From Pseudomonas sp. PIC25 (GTDB lineage Bacteria; Pseudomonadota; Gammaproteobacteria; Pseudomonadales; Pseudomonadaceae): 64,000 bases of DNA. The position numbers were made by a program, and so were the translations under genes. Under the pieces are notes generated by a model. That model was not told where the DNA came from. It did not search any database and worked only from the letters and a program-made list of their open reading frames with translations. Position 1 is the stretch's first letter, and the number at the start of each line of letters is the position of its first letter. The stretch spans positions 62,001 to 126,000 of the forward strand of contig NZ_MUJY01000182.1 in NCBI RefSeq assembly GCF_002286785.1, in the 5' to 3' direction. This document shows, in pieces, positions 20,276 through 30,016 of this stretch.

Positions 20276-21310
20276 ATGTCCCAATCCCTCTACAGCCTGG
20301 CCTTCGGCGTCGGCACCCAGAATCGCCAGGGCAACTGGCTGGAAGTCTTCTACGCGCAGCCGTTGCTCGCCCCTTCGGCCGAACTGGTCGCGGCCGTAGC
20401 CCCATTGCTGGGCTACAGCGGCGGCAACCAAACCATCGCCTTCAGCAACACCCAGGCCTCAGACCTGGCCAATGCCCTGAAGCACATCGATACCGCGCAG
20501 GCTGCCCTGCTGACCCGCTTGGCCGAAAGCCAGAAGCCGCTGGTCGCCTGCCTGCTGGCCGAGGACGCCGCCCTGACCTCCACCCCGGAGGCCTATCTCA
20601 AGCTGCACCTGCTCTCCCACCGCCTGGTCAAGCCGCACCAGCAGAACCTGACCGGCATCTTCCCGCTGCTGCCGAACGTGGCCTGGACCAGCCAGGGCGC
20701 GGTGGACCTCGCCGAGCTGGCCGAGCGTCAACTGGAGGCCCGCCTGAAAGGCGAGCTACTGGAAGTCTTCTCGGTGGACAAGTTCCCGAAAATGACCGAC
20801 TACGTGGTGCCGGCCGGCGTGCGTATCGCCGACAGCGCGCGGGTCCGCCTTGGTGCCTATGTGGGCGAAGGCACCACCGTCATGCACGAGGGCTTCATCA
20901 ACTTCAACGCCGGAACCGAAGGTCCCGGCATGATCGAAGGCCGCGTCTCGGCCGGCGTGTTCGTCGGCAAGGGCTCCGACCTGGGCGGCGGCTGCTCGAC
21001 CATGGGCACCCTGTCCGGCGGCGGCAACATCGTCATTTCCGTCGGCGAAGGCTGCCTGATCGGCGCCAATGCCGGGATCGGCATCCCGCTGGGCGACCGC
21101 AACACGGTGGAATCCGGCCTCTACGTCACCGCCGGTACCAAGGTCGCGCTGCTCGACGACAAGAACCAGTTGGTGAAGGTGGTCAAGGCCCGCGAACTGG
21201 CTGGCCAGCCGGACCTGCTGTTCCGCCGCAACTCGCAGACCGGCGCGGTGGAATGCAAGACGCACAAGTCCGCCATCGAGCTGAACGAAGCGCTGCACGC
21301 GCATAACTAA
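20276..21310 (+). CDS. dapD: 2,3,4,5-tetrahydropyridine-2,6-dicarboxylate N-succinyltransferase
   Basis: 344 residues, the long form of DapD found in pseudomonads and actinobacteria. The C-terminal half is a left-handed beta-helix (ARVRLGAYVGEGTTVMHEG onward) with GAGCSTMGTLSGG-like residues (GGGCSTMGTLSGGGN) in the active site. It succinylates tetrahydrodipicolinate in the lysine/diaminopimelate pathway. The ATG at 20276 is preceded by AGGA; the frame stays open far upstream inside the LysE-type gene, which is not part of the protein. Confidence 0.96.
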   Translation: MSQSLYSLAFGVGTQNRQGNWLEVFYAQPLLAPSAELVAAVAPLLGYSGGNQTIAFSNTQASDLANALKHIDTAQAALLTRLAESQKPLVACLLAEDAALTSTPEAYLKLHLLSHRLVKPHQQNLTGIFPLLPNVAWTSQGAVDLAELAERQLEARLKGELLEVFSVDKFPKMTDYVVPAGVRIADSARVRLGAYVGEGTTVMHEGFINFNAGTEGPGMIEGRVSAGVFVGKGSDLGGGCSTMGTLSGGGNIVISVGEGCLIGANAGIGIPLGDRNTVESGLYVTAGTKVALLDDKNQLVKVVKARELAGQPDLLFRRNSQTGAVECKTHKSAIELNEALHAHN

Positions 21311-21329
21311 GAGGAGCAGCCGCAAGCTG

Positions 21330-21379
21330 CAAGCCATAAGCTGCAAGGAAAGCCGCTTTGGCTTGCAGCTTACGGCTTG
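21330..21379. repeat. REP-like inverted repeat upstream of csdA
   Basis: Two arms of 18 bases (21330-21347 and 21362-21379) can pair with one mismatch around a 14-base loop, and a shorter AAGCTGCAAG copy precedes them (21324-21333). The AGCTGCAAG/CTTGCAGCT units resemble short palindromic repeats scattered in Pseudomonas genomes. The element ends 6 bases before the csdA ATG. A related element occurs at 56426-56497. Confidence 0.7.
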
Positions 21380-21385
21380 GAACCT

Positions 21386-22591
21386 ATGGCTCTTGATTCT
21401 CCCTGGCGTTCCGACTTCCCCGCCCTCGCCGCGTTCAAGGCTGAAGGCCAGACCTACTTGGACAGCGCCGCCACGGCGCAGAAGCCACAAGCGGTGCTCG
21501 ACACGCTGCTCGGTTACTACGCCAGCGGCGCGGCCAATGTGCACCGTGCCCAGCATTTGCCAGGCGAGCGCGCCACCCGCGCCTTCGAAGCGACCCGGAC
21601 CAAGGCGGCGCACTGGCTGAACGCCCATAGCCCGGCCGAAATCGTCTTCACCCGCGGCGCCACTGAGGCTTTTAACCTGCTGGCCTACGGTCTGGAGGCG
21701 GAATTCGAGGCGGGCGACGAGATTGTCATCAGCGCCCTCGAACACCATGCCAACCTGCTGCCCTGGCAACAACTCGCCCTGCGGCGCGGTCTGCGCCTGC
21801 TGGTCCTGCCGCTGACCGCGGAGGGTGTGGTGGATATGGAGACCGCCCGCAAATTGATCGGTCCGCAGACCCGCCTGCTCGCCATCAGTCAATTGTCCAA
21901 TGTCCTCGGCAGTTGGCAGCCGCTGACGGAGCTGATCGCCCTGGCCAAGGCGCATGACGCGCTAACGGTGGTCGATGGTGCCCAAGGCGTGGTCCATGGC
22001 CGCCACGATGTCCAGGTATTGGGCTGCGACTTCTATGTCTTCTCCAGCCACAAGCTCTACGGGCCGGAGGGCGTCGGCGTGCTCTATGGCCGCACCGAAG
22101 CCTTGCAGCGTCTACGCCATTGGCAGTTCGGCGGCGAGATGGTGCACCTGGCGGACTATCATTCGGCGGACTTCCATGGTGCGCCCATGGGCTTCGAGGC
22201 CGGCACGCCGCCCATCGGTGGAGTCATTGCCCTCGGTGCGGCGCTGGATTACCTCGGCAGCCTGGACACCGGTGCCCTCTTCGCCCACGAAGCCGTGTTA
22301 CACGGCAAGCTGCTGGCAGGTCTCAAGGTGCGCGACGGCGTGCGCGTGCTCGGCACACCCCAAGCGGCCCTGGCCAGCTTCGTGGTGGACGGCGTACACA
22401 CGGCGGACCTCGCCCACCTGCTCGGTGAGCAGGGCATTGCCGTGCGTGCCGGACAGCATTGCGCCATGCCGCTGTACAAACGGCTCGGCCTGGCCGGCGC
22501 CATTCGTGTCTCCCTCGGCCTGTACAACGACAGCGCGGACCTAGACCACTTTTTCACCGCCCTCGACCGGGCCCTGGAGTTGCTGCGATGA
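21386..22591 (+). CDS. csdA: Class V cysteine desulfurase CsdA
   Basis: 401 residues. The PLP lysine is in FSSHKLYGPEGVGVLYG, and the persulfide cysteine is in RAGQHCAMPLYKRLG. It releases sulfur from cysteine and passes it to CsdE, encoded immediately downstream with an ATGA overlap. In E. coli the CsdA-CsdE pair works with CsdL/TcdA, whose gene lies next here in the opposite direction, in forming cyclic t6A. The ATG at 21386 was chosen; an in-frame TTG at 21377 lies inside the repeat arm. No strong ribosome binding site is visible because the repeat occupies that position. Confidence 0.93.
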   Translation: MALDSPWRSDFPALAAFKAEGQTYLDSAATAQKPQAVLDTLLGYYASGAANVHRAQHLPGERATRAFEATRTKAAHWLNAHSPAEIVFTRGATEAFNLLAYGLEAEFEAGDEIVISALEHHANLLPWQQLALRRGLRLLVLPLTAEGVVDMETARKLIGPQTRLLAISQLSNVLGSWQPLTELIALAKAHDALTVVDGAQGVVHGRHDVQVLGCDFYVFSSHKLYGPEGVGVLYGRTEALQRLRHWQFGGEMVHLADYHSADFHGAPMGFEAGTPPIGGVIALGAALDYLGSLDTGALFAHEAVLHGKLLAGLKVRDGVRVLGTPQAALASFVVDGVHTADLAHLLGEQGIAVRAGQHCAMPLYKRLGLAGAIRVSLGLYNDSADLDHFFTALDRALELLR

Positions 22592-23001
22592 CCCTGCCGG
22601 ACAGCGCCAATGAGGCCCTCGTCGCCTTCGGCCAGAGCGGCGGCTGGGAACAGCGGGCACGCCTGTTGATGCAGTGGGGCGATCGGCTGGAGCCGTTGAG
22701 CGACGAGGAAAAGCAGGAGGCCAACCGCGTGCACGGGTGCGAAAGCCAGGTCTGGCTGGTCGGCGAACCCAGCACCGCTGGATGGCGTTTCCGCGCAACC
22801 AGCGACGCCCGCCTAATCCGTGGCTTGCTCGCCGTGCTGCTGGTCCGGGTCAACGGCCTGACGGGCGACGAGCTGGTCAACCTGGACCTGACCGACTGGT
22901 TCGCCCAACTGGGCCTCGCCCGCCACTTATCCCCTTCGCGCAGCAACGGGATGAACGCCGTGCTGCAGCGCATGCGCGAGCTGGCACGACCGGCCGGCTA
23001 A
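22588..23001 (+). CDS. csdE: SufE-family sulfur acceptor CsdE
   Basis: 137 residues of the SufE family with the acceptor cysteine in the VHGCESQVWL motif and the conserved DWFAQLGLARHLSPSRSNG segment. It accepts persulfide from CsdA and stimulates it. The ATG overlaps the csdA stop by 4 bases. It converges on tcdA. Confidence 0.93.
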   Translation: MTLPDSANEALVAFGQSGGWEQRARLLMQWGDRLEPLSDEEKQEANRVHGCESQVWLVGEPSTAGWRFRATSDARLIRGLLAVLLVRVNGLTGDELVNLDLTDWFAQLGLARHLSPSRSNGMNAVLQRMRELARPAG

Positions 23002-23011
23002 TTGGCGCTCG

Positions 23012-23033
23012 CCCGACCAGTGCACCAGTCGGG
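23012..23033. terminator. Weak hairpin between convergent csdE and tcdA
   Basis: A 6-bp stem (CCCGAC at 23012-23017, GTCGGG at 23028-23033) sits in the 46-base gap between the two convergent stops. No clear T run follows in either direction, so termination strength is uncertain. Confidence 0.35.
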
Positions 23034-23047
23034 TCATTTACGACCGA

Positions 23048-23854
23048 TCAGGCGCCGCTGCGACGCTCCGCCGGCCGCCGTGTGCCAGCCACCAGTTTGT
23101 CTACCGCCCGTGCGGCGGCGACCAGACCGAAACTGGCGGTGACCATCATCGCCGCGCCGAAGCCGCCGGCGCAGTCCAACTTGACACCTTCGCCAACGAA
23201 GCTCTTCTGCTGGCACACCCCACCGTCCGGCTTGGGATAGCGCAACTGCTCGGAGGAAAACACGCAGGGCACGCTGTAATGGCGCCCCGGTGTTCGGGAA
23301 AATCCGTAGTCGCGCCGCAGCGTCGAGCGCACCCGGGCGGCCAGTGGGTCATTGAAGGTCTTGTTCAGGTCGGCGACCTGGATCTGGGTCGGGTCGATCT
23401 GCCCCCCCGCCCCGCCGGTGGTGATGATCTGGATCTTGCGCCGCTTGCACCAGGCGATCAGCGCAGCCTTGGCCGGAACGCTGTCGATGCAGTCGATCAC
23501 GCAATCGAGCTGCTCGGTGATGTATTCGGTCATGGTATCGCGGGTGACGAAATCGGCCACCGCATGCACCGTGCAGGCCGGGTTGATGGCGCAGATGCGC
23601 TCGGCCATGACCTCGACCTTGGGCTTGCCGACCGTACCTTCCAGGGCATGAATCTGCCGGTTGGTGTTGGTCACACAGACGTCGTCCAGGTCGAACAGCG
23701 AGATTTCCCCGACACCGGAACGGGCCAGCGCCTCGGCGGCCCAGGACCCGACCCCGCCAATCCCGACCACCGCCACGTGCGCGGCCGCCAGCCGCTCCAA
23801 CCCCTCGCGCCCATAAAGGCGGGCGATGCCGCCGAACCTATCGTCTGTAGTCAT
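23048..23854 (-). CDS. tcdA: tRNA cyclic N6-threonylcarbamoyladenosine dehydratase TcdA (CsdL)
   Basis: 268 residues of the ThiF/MoeB/E1 fold. The ATP-binding GIGGVGSWAAEAL motif is at the N-terminus, followed by the Asp/Arg adenylation residues in DLDDVCVTNTNRQ. TcdA cyclises t6A37 in ANN-decoding tRNAs. The start at 23854 (MTTDDRFGG) is preceded by GAGGT; an additional 42 in-frame residues upstream run into the promoter region of the divergent gene and are rejected. Its position next to csdA-csdE matches the known functional link. Confidence 0.93.
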   Translation of the reverse strand: MTTDDRFGGIARLYGREGLERLAAAHVAVVGIGGVGSWAAEALARSGVGEISLFDLDDVCVTNTNRQIHALEGTVGKPKVEVMAERICAINPACTVHAVADFVTRDTMTEYITEQLDCVIDCIDSVPAKAALIAWCKRRKIQIITTGGAGGQIDPTQIQVADLNKTFNDPLAARVRSTLRRDYGFSRTPGRHYSVPCVFSSEQLRYPKPDGGVCQQKSFVGEGVKLDCAGGFGAAMMVTASFGLVAAARAVDKLVAGTRRPAERRSGA

Positions 23855-23966
23855 GCCGTACCTCGCGAACAGGCAGGCATTATAAGCCGTGCTGAATATC
23901 CGGCCATGCGTCCGCCCGGGGTCGAGCGGGACTATAGTCAGGCGATGACGATACTGGGAGCCGGTC

Positions 23967-25118
23967 ATGCGCAACTTCACCTTCTATAACCCGACCCGCA
24001 TTCATTTCGGTGAAGGCCAGATCGCCAAGCTGGCCAGGGAAATTCCCGCCGGCAGCCGGGTGCTGGTCATCCACGGCGGCGGCAGCATCTTCCACAACGG
24101 CGTCTGGGAGCAGGTGGAGGCGGCCCTGCCCGGCTACAGCCTGTCACGCTTCGGCGGCATCGAGCCCAACCCGCAATTCGACACGCTGGTACGTGCGATC
24201 GAACAGGGCCGGGACGAAGGCTGCGATTTCATCCTGGCGGTCGGTGGCGGCTCGGTGATCGACGGCAGTAAGTTCGTCGCCGCCGCGCTTCGTTATGACG
24301 GCGACCCGCTCGACCTGCTCACCGGCACCCGGGTCCAGGCAGCCATGCCGCTGGGCTGCGTCCTGACTCTCGCGGCCACCGGATCGGAGAGCAACCCGCA
24401 CGGGGTGATCACCCATGTGGAGCGGCAGGAGAAGCTGTCGCTCTCCAGCTCCCTGCTTTACCCGCGTTTCGCCATCCTCGATCCACGCACTACCTTCAGC
24501 CTGCCGCCCCGGCAGATCGGCAACGGCGTGGTGGATGCCTTCGTCCATACCATCGAGCAGTACCTGACCTACCCAGCCGACGCCCCGCTGCAGGACCGCT
24601 ATGCCGAAGGGCTGCTGCAGACGCTGATCGAGGAAGGCCCCAAGGCATTGGCGAACCCGCAGGACTATAAGGTCCGCGCCAATCTCATGTGGTGCGCCAC
24701 ACAGGCGCTGAATGGGTTGCTCGGCTGCGGCGTCCCTCAGGACTGGGCGACCCATATGATCGGCCACGAATTGACCGCGCTCTATCACCTGGACCACGCC
24801 CAGACCCTGGCCGTCGTCCTGCCGGCGCTGCTCACCGAGCGGCGCGAGGCCAAGCGCGCCAAGCTGCTGCAATACGCCGAGCGAGTCTGGCATATCCACA
24901 GCGGCGACGAAGACGCTCGCATCGAGGCGGCAATCGACGCCACCCGCGAATTCTTCCAGCGCATGGGTATACCGACCCGGCTATCCGAGCATGGTCTCGA
25001 TGCCGAGGTGATCCCCCAGGTGCTCGCGCAACTGGAGCGACATCGGATGGTCGCTCTGGGCGAGCGTCACGATATCGATCTGACGACCAGCGAGCGGATT
25101 CTCCTGCGGGCGCTGTAG
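23967..25118 (+). CDS. yqhD: Iron-containing alcohol dehydrogenase, YqhD-type aldehyde reductase
   Basis: 383 residues, very close to E. coli YqhD in length and in recognisable segments. The NADPH-binding motif is AVGGGSVIDG, and the metal ligands are expected at the Asp and His of NGVVDAFVHTIEQY, the His of MIGHELTALY and the His of LDHAQTLAV. YqhD reduces short aldehydes and lipid-peroxidation products with NADPH. The ATG is preceded by GGGAG. It is divergent from tcdA over 112 bases. Its exact substrate in this organism is not known. Confidence 0.88.
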   Translation: MRNFTFYNPTRIHFGEGQIAKLAREIPAGSRVLVIHGGGSIFHNGVWEQVEAALPGYSLSRFGGIEPNPQFDTLVRAIEQGRDEGCDFILAVGGGSVIDGSKFVAAALRYDGDPLDLLTGTRVQAAMPLGCVLTLAATGSESNPHGVITHVERQEKLSLSSSLLYPRFAILDPRTTFSLPPRQIGNGVVDAFVHTIEQYLTYPADAPLQDRYAEGLLQTLIEEGPKALANPQDYKVRANLMWCATQALNGLLGCGVPQDWATHMIGHELTALYHLDHAQTLAVVLPALLTERREAKRAKLLQYAERVWHIHSGDEDARIEAAIDATREFFQRMGIPTRLSEHGLDAEVIPQVLAQLERHRMVALGERHDIDLTTSERILLRAL

Positions 25119-25310
25119 TTCGCATATCGGAGATTCCCAGCGAACTTCCCCGCGCTTCGGTGGACCAACCTGGGAGGTCGTCGGCACATCGCGACGGCCG
25201 AAACGAAGGCACCTATACAGGTACTGGGCGCGGTAGTAGGATGCGCGCCAGCAGCGCTCACCTGCTTTCCCCCCTCCTTCGTTCCGCCCTTTGGAACACG
25301 AAAAACCTCT

Positions 25311-27899
25311 ATGTCATCGCGTAAATTTGGAATCAACCTGGTGATAGTCGTGGCGGTCGCCGCGTTGTTCACCGGCTTCTGGGCCTTGTATAACCGTCCG
25401 GTCAACGCTCCGGATTGGCCGGAACAGATTTCTGGCTACTCCTTCTCGCCGTTCCACCTGGACCAGAACCCCCAAGACAACCGTTATCCCAACGACGAAC
25501 AGATCCGTGCCGACCTCGAGCTGCTGAGCAAGCAGACCGACAACATCCGCACCTATTCGGTGGAAAACACCCTTGCCGACATCCCGCGCCTCGCCGAGGA
25601 ATTCGGCCTGCGCGTGACCCTCGGCGTGTGGATCAGCCCCGACGAGGAACGCAACGAGCGCGAGATCGCCAAGGCCATCGAACTGGCCAACGCCTCGCGC
25701 AGCGTGGTCCGGGTGGTGGTGGGTAACGAAGCGCTGTTCCGCCGCGAGATCAGCCGCAAGAAGCTCATCGAATACCTGGATCGCGTCCGCGCCGCGGTCA
25801 AGGTTCCGGTCACCACCTCCGAACAGTGGCACATCTGGCAGCAGTATCCCGAACTGGCCCAGCACGTCGACCTGATCGCCGCGCACATCCTGCCGTACTG
25901 GGAATTCATCCCGATGGAGGATTCCACCCAGTTCGTCCTGGACCGTGCCCGCGACCTCAAGCAGACCTTCCCGAAGAAGCCGCTGCTGCTCTCCGAAGTC
26001 GGCTGGCCGAGCAACGGCCGCATGCGTGGCGGCGCCGAGGCCTCCCAGGCGGACCAGGCGATCTACCTGCGGACCCTGGTCAACACCCTGAACAGCAAGG
26101 GCTACAACTATTTCATCGTCGAAGCCTTCGACCAGCCGTGGAAGGTCAGCGACGAAGGCTCGGTGGGTGCCTACTGGGGCGTTTACAACGCCGAACGGCA
26201 ACCCAAGTTCAACTTCGAGGGCCCGGTGGTAGAGATCCCGCAGTGGCGAATCCTGGTGATCGCCTCGGTGGTACTCGCCCTGCTGGCCCTGGCCCTGCTG
26301 CTGATCGACGGCAGCTCACTGCGCCAACGCGGCCGGACCTTCCTGACCTTCGTTTCCTTCGCGGCGGGTTCGATCCTGGTCTGGATCGGTTATGACTACA
26401 GCCAGCAATACAGCACCTGGTTCAGCCTCACCGTCGGCTGCCTGCTGGCCATGGGCGCATTGGGCGTGGTCATCGTCCTCCTCACCGAGGCCCATGAACT
26501 GGCCGAGGCCGTCTGGACCAGCAAGCGCCGCCGGCCCTTCCCGCCGGTCACCGCCGAGAACGCCTACCGGCCCAAGGTCTCGGTCCACGTGCCGTGCTAC
26601 AACGAACCGCCGGAAATGGTGAAGGAAACCCTCGACGCCCTGGCCCGCCTCGATTACCCGGACTACGAAGTCCTGGTGATCGACAACAACACCAAGGACC
26701 CGGCCGTCTGGGAACCGGTGCAGGCCTACTGCGAGACCCTCGGCCCGCGCTTCCGCTTCTTCCACGTCGCACCCCTCGCCGGCTTCAAGGGCGGCGCCCT
26801 GAACTATGCCTTGGAACGCACCGCCCCGGATGCCGAAGTGGTCGCGGTGATTGACTCCGACTATTGCGTCAGCCCGAATTGGTTGAAGCACATGGTGCCG
26901 CACTTCGCCGATCCGAAGATCGCCGTGGTGCAATCGCCGCAGGACTACCGCGACGACAAGGACTCGCTGTTCAAGAAGCTCTGCTACGCCGAGTACAAGG
27001 GCTTCTTCCACATCGGCATGGTGACCCGCAACGACCGCGACGCGATCATCCAGCACGGCACCATGACCATGACCCGCAAGTCGGTCCTCGACGAGCTGAA
27101 ATGGGCGGGATGGTGCATCACCGAAGATGCCGAACTGGGTCTGCGGGTGTTCCAGAAGGGCCTGTCCGCTGCCTACTTCGAGGACAGCTATGGCAAGGGC
27201 CTGATGCCCGACACCTTCATCGATTTCAAGAAACAGCGCTTCCGTTGGGCCTACGGCGCCATTCAGATCATGAAGCGGCACGCCCGCAGCCTGCTGTTCG
27301 GCAAGGATACCGCCCTGACCCGCGGCCAACGCTACCACTTCGTCGCCGGCTGGCTGCCGTGGATCGCCGACGGCCTGAACATCTTCTTCACCATCGGTGC
27401 GCTGCTCTGGTCGGCCGCAATGATCATCGTGCCGCAGCGGGTCGACCCGCCGCTGCTGATCTTCGCCATTCCGCCGCTGGCGCTGTTCTTTTTCAAACTG
27501 GGCAAGATCCTGTTCCTCTACCAGCGCCAGGTCGGTGTCAACCTGAGGGACGCCTTCTACGCTGCGGTTGCAGGCCTGGCGCTGTCGCATACCATCGCCA
27601 AGGCGGTCCTGTACGGTTTCTTCACCAGCAGCATCCCGTTCTTCCGTACGCCGAAGATGAAAACCAACAGCGGTCTGCTGATCGCGTTGGGCGAGGCCCG
27701 CGAAGAGGTCTTCGTCATGCTGTTGCTCTGGGGCGCCGCCGCCGGCATCGCCGTCGTCCAGGGCTTCCCCAGCCCGGACGTGATCTTCTGGGTCGCCGTG
27801 CTGCTGATGCAGTCCCTGCCTTACCTGGCCGCGCTGATCATGGCCCTGTTGTCTTCGGTGCCGAAGCCGCAGGAAGCCATCGAGCCCGCCATCGCCTGA
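25311..27899 (+). CDS. ndvB: NdvB-like beta-glucan synthase (GH17 plus GT2)
   Basis: 862 residues in two modules. Residues about 10-28 form a membrane anchor; about 30-300 are a GH17-type domain with the acid/base and nucleophile motifs VVVGNEALFR and LLSEVGWPSNGR; two membrane segments follow (about 307-365); a GT2 glycosyltransferase domain covers about 420-640, with IDSD as the nucleotide-sugar Asp motif and RFRWAYG as the QxxRW-like motif; several membrane segments close the protein. P. aeruginosa NdvB (PA1163), linked to cyclic periplasmic glucans and biofilm antibiotic tolerance, has this architecture. The assignment is by architecture and its position before dapE. A perfect hairpin follows the stop. 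Confidence 0.85.
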   Translation: MSSRKFGINLVIVVAVAALFTGFWALYNRPVNAPDWPEQISGYSFSPFHLDQNPQDNRYPNDEQIRADLELLSKQTDNIRTYSVENTLADIPRLAEEFGLRVTLGVWISPDEERNEREIAKAIELANASRSVVRVVVGNEALFRREISRKKLIEYLDRVRAAVKVPVTTSEQWHIWQQYPELAQHVDLIAAHILPYWEFIPMEDSTQFVLDRARDLKQTFPKKPLLLSEVGWPSNGRMRGGAEASQADQAIYLRTLVNTLNSKGYNYFIVEAFDQPWKVSDEGSVGAYWGVYNAERQPKFNFEGPVVEIPQWRILVIASVVLALLALALLLIDGSSLRQRGRTFLTFVSFAAGSILVWIGYDYSQQYSTWFSLTVGCLLAMGALGVVIVLLTEAHELAEAVWTSKRRRPFPPVTAENAYRPKVSVHVPCYNEPPEMVKETLDALARLDYPDYEVLVIDNNTKDPAVWEPVQAYCETLGPRFRFFHVAPLAGFKGGALNYALERTAPDAEVVAVIDSDYCVSPNWLKHMVPHFADPKIAVVQSPQDYRDDKDSLFKKLCYAEYKGFFHIGMVTRNDRDAIIQHGTMTMTRKSVLDELKWAGWCITEDAELGLRVFQKGLSAAYFEDSYGKGLMPDTFIDFKKQRFRWAYGAIQIMKRHARSLLFGKDTALTRGQRYHFVAGWLPWIADGLNIFFTIGALLWSAAMIIVPQRVDPPLLIFAIPPLALFFFKLGKILFLYQRQVGVNLRDAFYAAVAGLALSHTIAKAVLYGFFTSSIPFFRTPKMKTNSGLLIALGEAREEVFVMLLLWGAAAGIAVVQGFPSPDVIFWVAVLLMQSLPYLAALIMALLSSVPKPQEAIEPAIA

Positions 27900-27910
27900 C
27901 GAACCGGCCC

Positions 27911-27940
27911 GAGCGCCGCTGCCGAAAAGCAGCGGCGCTC
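27911..27940 (+). terminator. Terminator hairpin after the ndvB-like gene
   Basis: A perfect 12-bp GC-rich stem (27911-27922 with 27929-27940) and a 6-base loop, CGAAAA, lies 11 bases past the stop codon. No T run follows. Confidence 0.6.
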
Positions 27941-28014
27941 GCCACCGCCCGGTAATCGTTTTGCTTTAAGATGTGCGCCTTTTCCACGCCCCCTCGCCTT
28001 GCTGGAGTCGCGCC

Positions 28015-29166
28015 ATGACCGCCCCCTCCCCCGCCCTGTCGCCTACCCTGGAACTGGCCTGCGAGCTGATTCGCCGCCCATCGGTCACGCCGGTGGACGA
28101 AGGCTGCCAGGACCTGATGATGCGCCGGCTGGCCGCCGTCGGTTTCACGACCGAGCGGATGCGCATCGAAGAGGTGGAGAACTTCTGGGCCAGGCGCGGA
28201 GGCGACGGCCCGGTACTGTGCTTTGCCGGGCACACCGACGTGGTACCGACCGGCCCCCTGCAGGCCTGGCAGCACCAGCCATTCGAAGCCCTGATCGATG
28301 AGCAGGGCATGCTCTGCGGGCGCGGTGCGGCGGACATGAAGGGCAGCCTGGCAGCAATGGTCGTGGCGGTGGAGCGCTTCGTCGCCGATCACCCGCAGCA
28401 CAACGGCGCCATCGCCTTCCTCATCACCAGCGACGAGGAGGGCCCGGCCCAGCACGGCACCAAGGCCGTGGTCGAGCGCCTGGCCGCACGCGGCGAGCGC
28501 TTGGACTGGTGCATCGTCGGCGAGCCCTCCAGCACCTCCCTGGTCGGGGATGTGGTGAAGAACGGCCGGCGCGGCTCGCTGGGCGCCAAGCTGACCATTC
28601 GCGGCGTCCAGGGTCACGTGGCCTATCCGCATCTGGCGAAGAACCCGATCCATCTCGCTGCGCCGGCACTGGCCGAACTCACCGCCGAGCACTGGGACGA
28701 CGGCAACGCCTTCTTCCCGCCGACCAGCTTCCAGATTTCCAATATCCAGTCCGGAACCGGCGCCAGCAACGTGATTCCCGGCGAACTCCACGCGATGTTC
28801 AACTTCCGCTTTTCCACCGAATCCACGGTAGAGAGCCTGCAACATCGCGTTGCCGCCATTCTCGACAAGCACGGCCTGGACTGGCACGTGGAATGGGCGC
28901 TGTCCGGCCTGCCCTTTCTTACCGAGCCAGGTGCGCTGCTCGATGCGGTGGCCGCTAGCATCAAGGACGTCACCGGCCGCGATACCACGCCGTCCACCAG
29001 TGGCGGCACCTCGGACGGACGTTTCATCGCCACCATGGGTACCCAGGTGGTCGAACTCGGCCCGGTCAATACCACGATCCACCAAATCAACGAACGCGTC
29101 CTGGCCAGCGACCTCGACCTGCTGACCGAAATCTACTACCAGACCCTGGTCAAGCTGCTGGCGTGA
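28015..29166 (+). CDS. dapE: Succinyl-diaminopimelate desuccinylase
   Basis: 383 residues of the M20 dizinc peptidase family. Metal motifs are [26 protein letters not shown] and ITSDEEGPA (catalytic Glu), with a C-terminal GGTSDGRF segment. It removes succinate to give LL-diaminopimelate, the step after DapC. The ATG at 28015 follows GGAG; the 14 in-frame upstream codons are not family sequence. It overlaps the rlmA start by 4 bases (GTGA). Confidence 0.96.
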   Translation: MTAPSPALSPTLELACELIRRPSVTPVDEGCQDLMMRRLAAVGFTTERMRIEEVENFWARRGGDGPVLCFAGHTDVVPTGPLQAWQHQPFEALIDEQGMLCGRGAADMKGSLAAMVVAVERFVADHPQHNGAIAFLITSDEEGPAQHGTKAVVERLAARGERLDWCIVGEPSSTSLVGDVVKNGRRGSLGAKLTIRGVQGHVAYPHLAKNPIHLAAPALAELTAEHWDDGNAFFPPTSFQISNIQSGTGASNVIPGELHAMFNFRFSTESTVESLQHRVAAILDKHGLDWHVEWALSGLPFLTEPGALLDAVAASIKDVTGRDTTPSTSGGTSDGRFIATMGTQVVELGPVNTTIHQINERVLASDLDLLTEIYYQTLVKLLA

Positions 29167-29975
29167 ACATGCTCATCTGCCCTCTCTGCCAAGCGCCGCT
29201 GAGCCCGGTCGAAAACGGCGTGGCCTGCCCGGCCGGCCACCGTTTCGACCGTGCTCGCCAGGGTTATCTGAATCTGCTGCCGGTGCAGCACAAGAAGAGC
29301 CGCGACCCGGGCGACAACAGCACCATGGTCGAAGCCCGGCGCCGCTTCCTCGACGGCGGGCACTACGCGCCGCTGGCTGCGCGCCTCACCGAACTGGCCG
29401 CCGAGCGCGCACCGCGGCGCTGGCTGGATATTGGCTGCGGCGAAGGCTACTACACCGCGCAAATTGCCCAAGCGCTGCCGGAGGCCGAAGGCTACGCGCT
29501 GGATATCTCACGCGAGGCGGTGAAACGCGCCTGTCGCCGGGCACCGCAACTTTCCTGGCTGGTGGCGAGCATGGCCCGCGTCCCGCTGGCCGACGCCTGC
29601 TGCGACCTAATCGCCAGCGTGTTCAGCCCGCTGGACTGGCAAGAGGCCCAGCGCCTGCTGGCACCGGGCGGAGGCCTGCTGCGCATGGGCCCGACCCGCG
29701 AGCACCTGCTCGAGCTGCGCGCCCGCCTGTACGATGAAGTCCGCGACTACGACGACACCAAGCACCTGTCCCAGATTCCCGACGGCATGCGCCTCGCCCA
29801 CAGCGAAACACTCGACTTCATCCTGGCGCTCGACAACCCGGAGGTTCGCGCCGACCTGCTGGCGATGACGCCCCACGGCTGGCGGGCCAGCGCCGAACGG
29901 CGCGCCGCGGTGATCGCCGAGCCGTTCGAGGTGCGGGTGTCCATACGCTACGATTGGATCGAACGACTGGCCTGA
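29163..29975 (+). CDS. rlmA: 23S rRNA (guanine-745-N1)-methyltransferase RlmA
   Basis: 270 residues. The N-terminal zinc ribbon has cysteines in ICPLCQ and a CPAGHRFD motif; the SAM-binding motif is [16 protein letters not shown]; the family segment [22 protein letters not shown] is present. It methylates G745 in helix 35 of 23S rRNA. The GTG at 29163 overlaps the dapE stop; an ATG two codons later is an alternative start. Confidence 0.9.
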   Translation: MNMLICPLCQAPLSPVENGVACPAGHRFDRARQGYLNLLPVQHKKSRDPGDNSTMVEARRRFLDGGHYAPLAARLTELAAERAPRRWLDIGCGEGYYTAQIAQALPEAEGYALDISREAVKRACRRAPQLSWLVASMARVPLADACCDLIASVFSPLDWQEAQRLLAPGGGLLRMGPTREHLLELRARLYDEVRDYDDTKHLSQIPDGMRLAHSETLDFILALDNPEVRADLLAMTPHGWRASAERRAAVIAEPFEVRVSIRYDWIERLA

Positions 29976-30016
29976 GCCCGCGCCTGTCAGAACCTACAGC
30001 CCATCAGGAAACCCGC

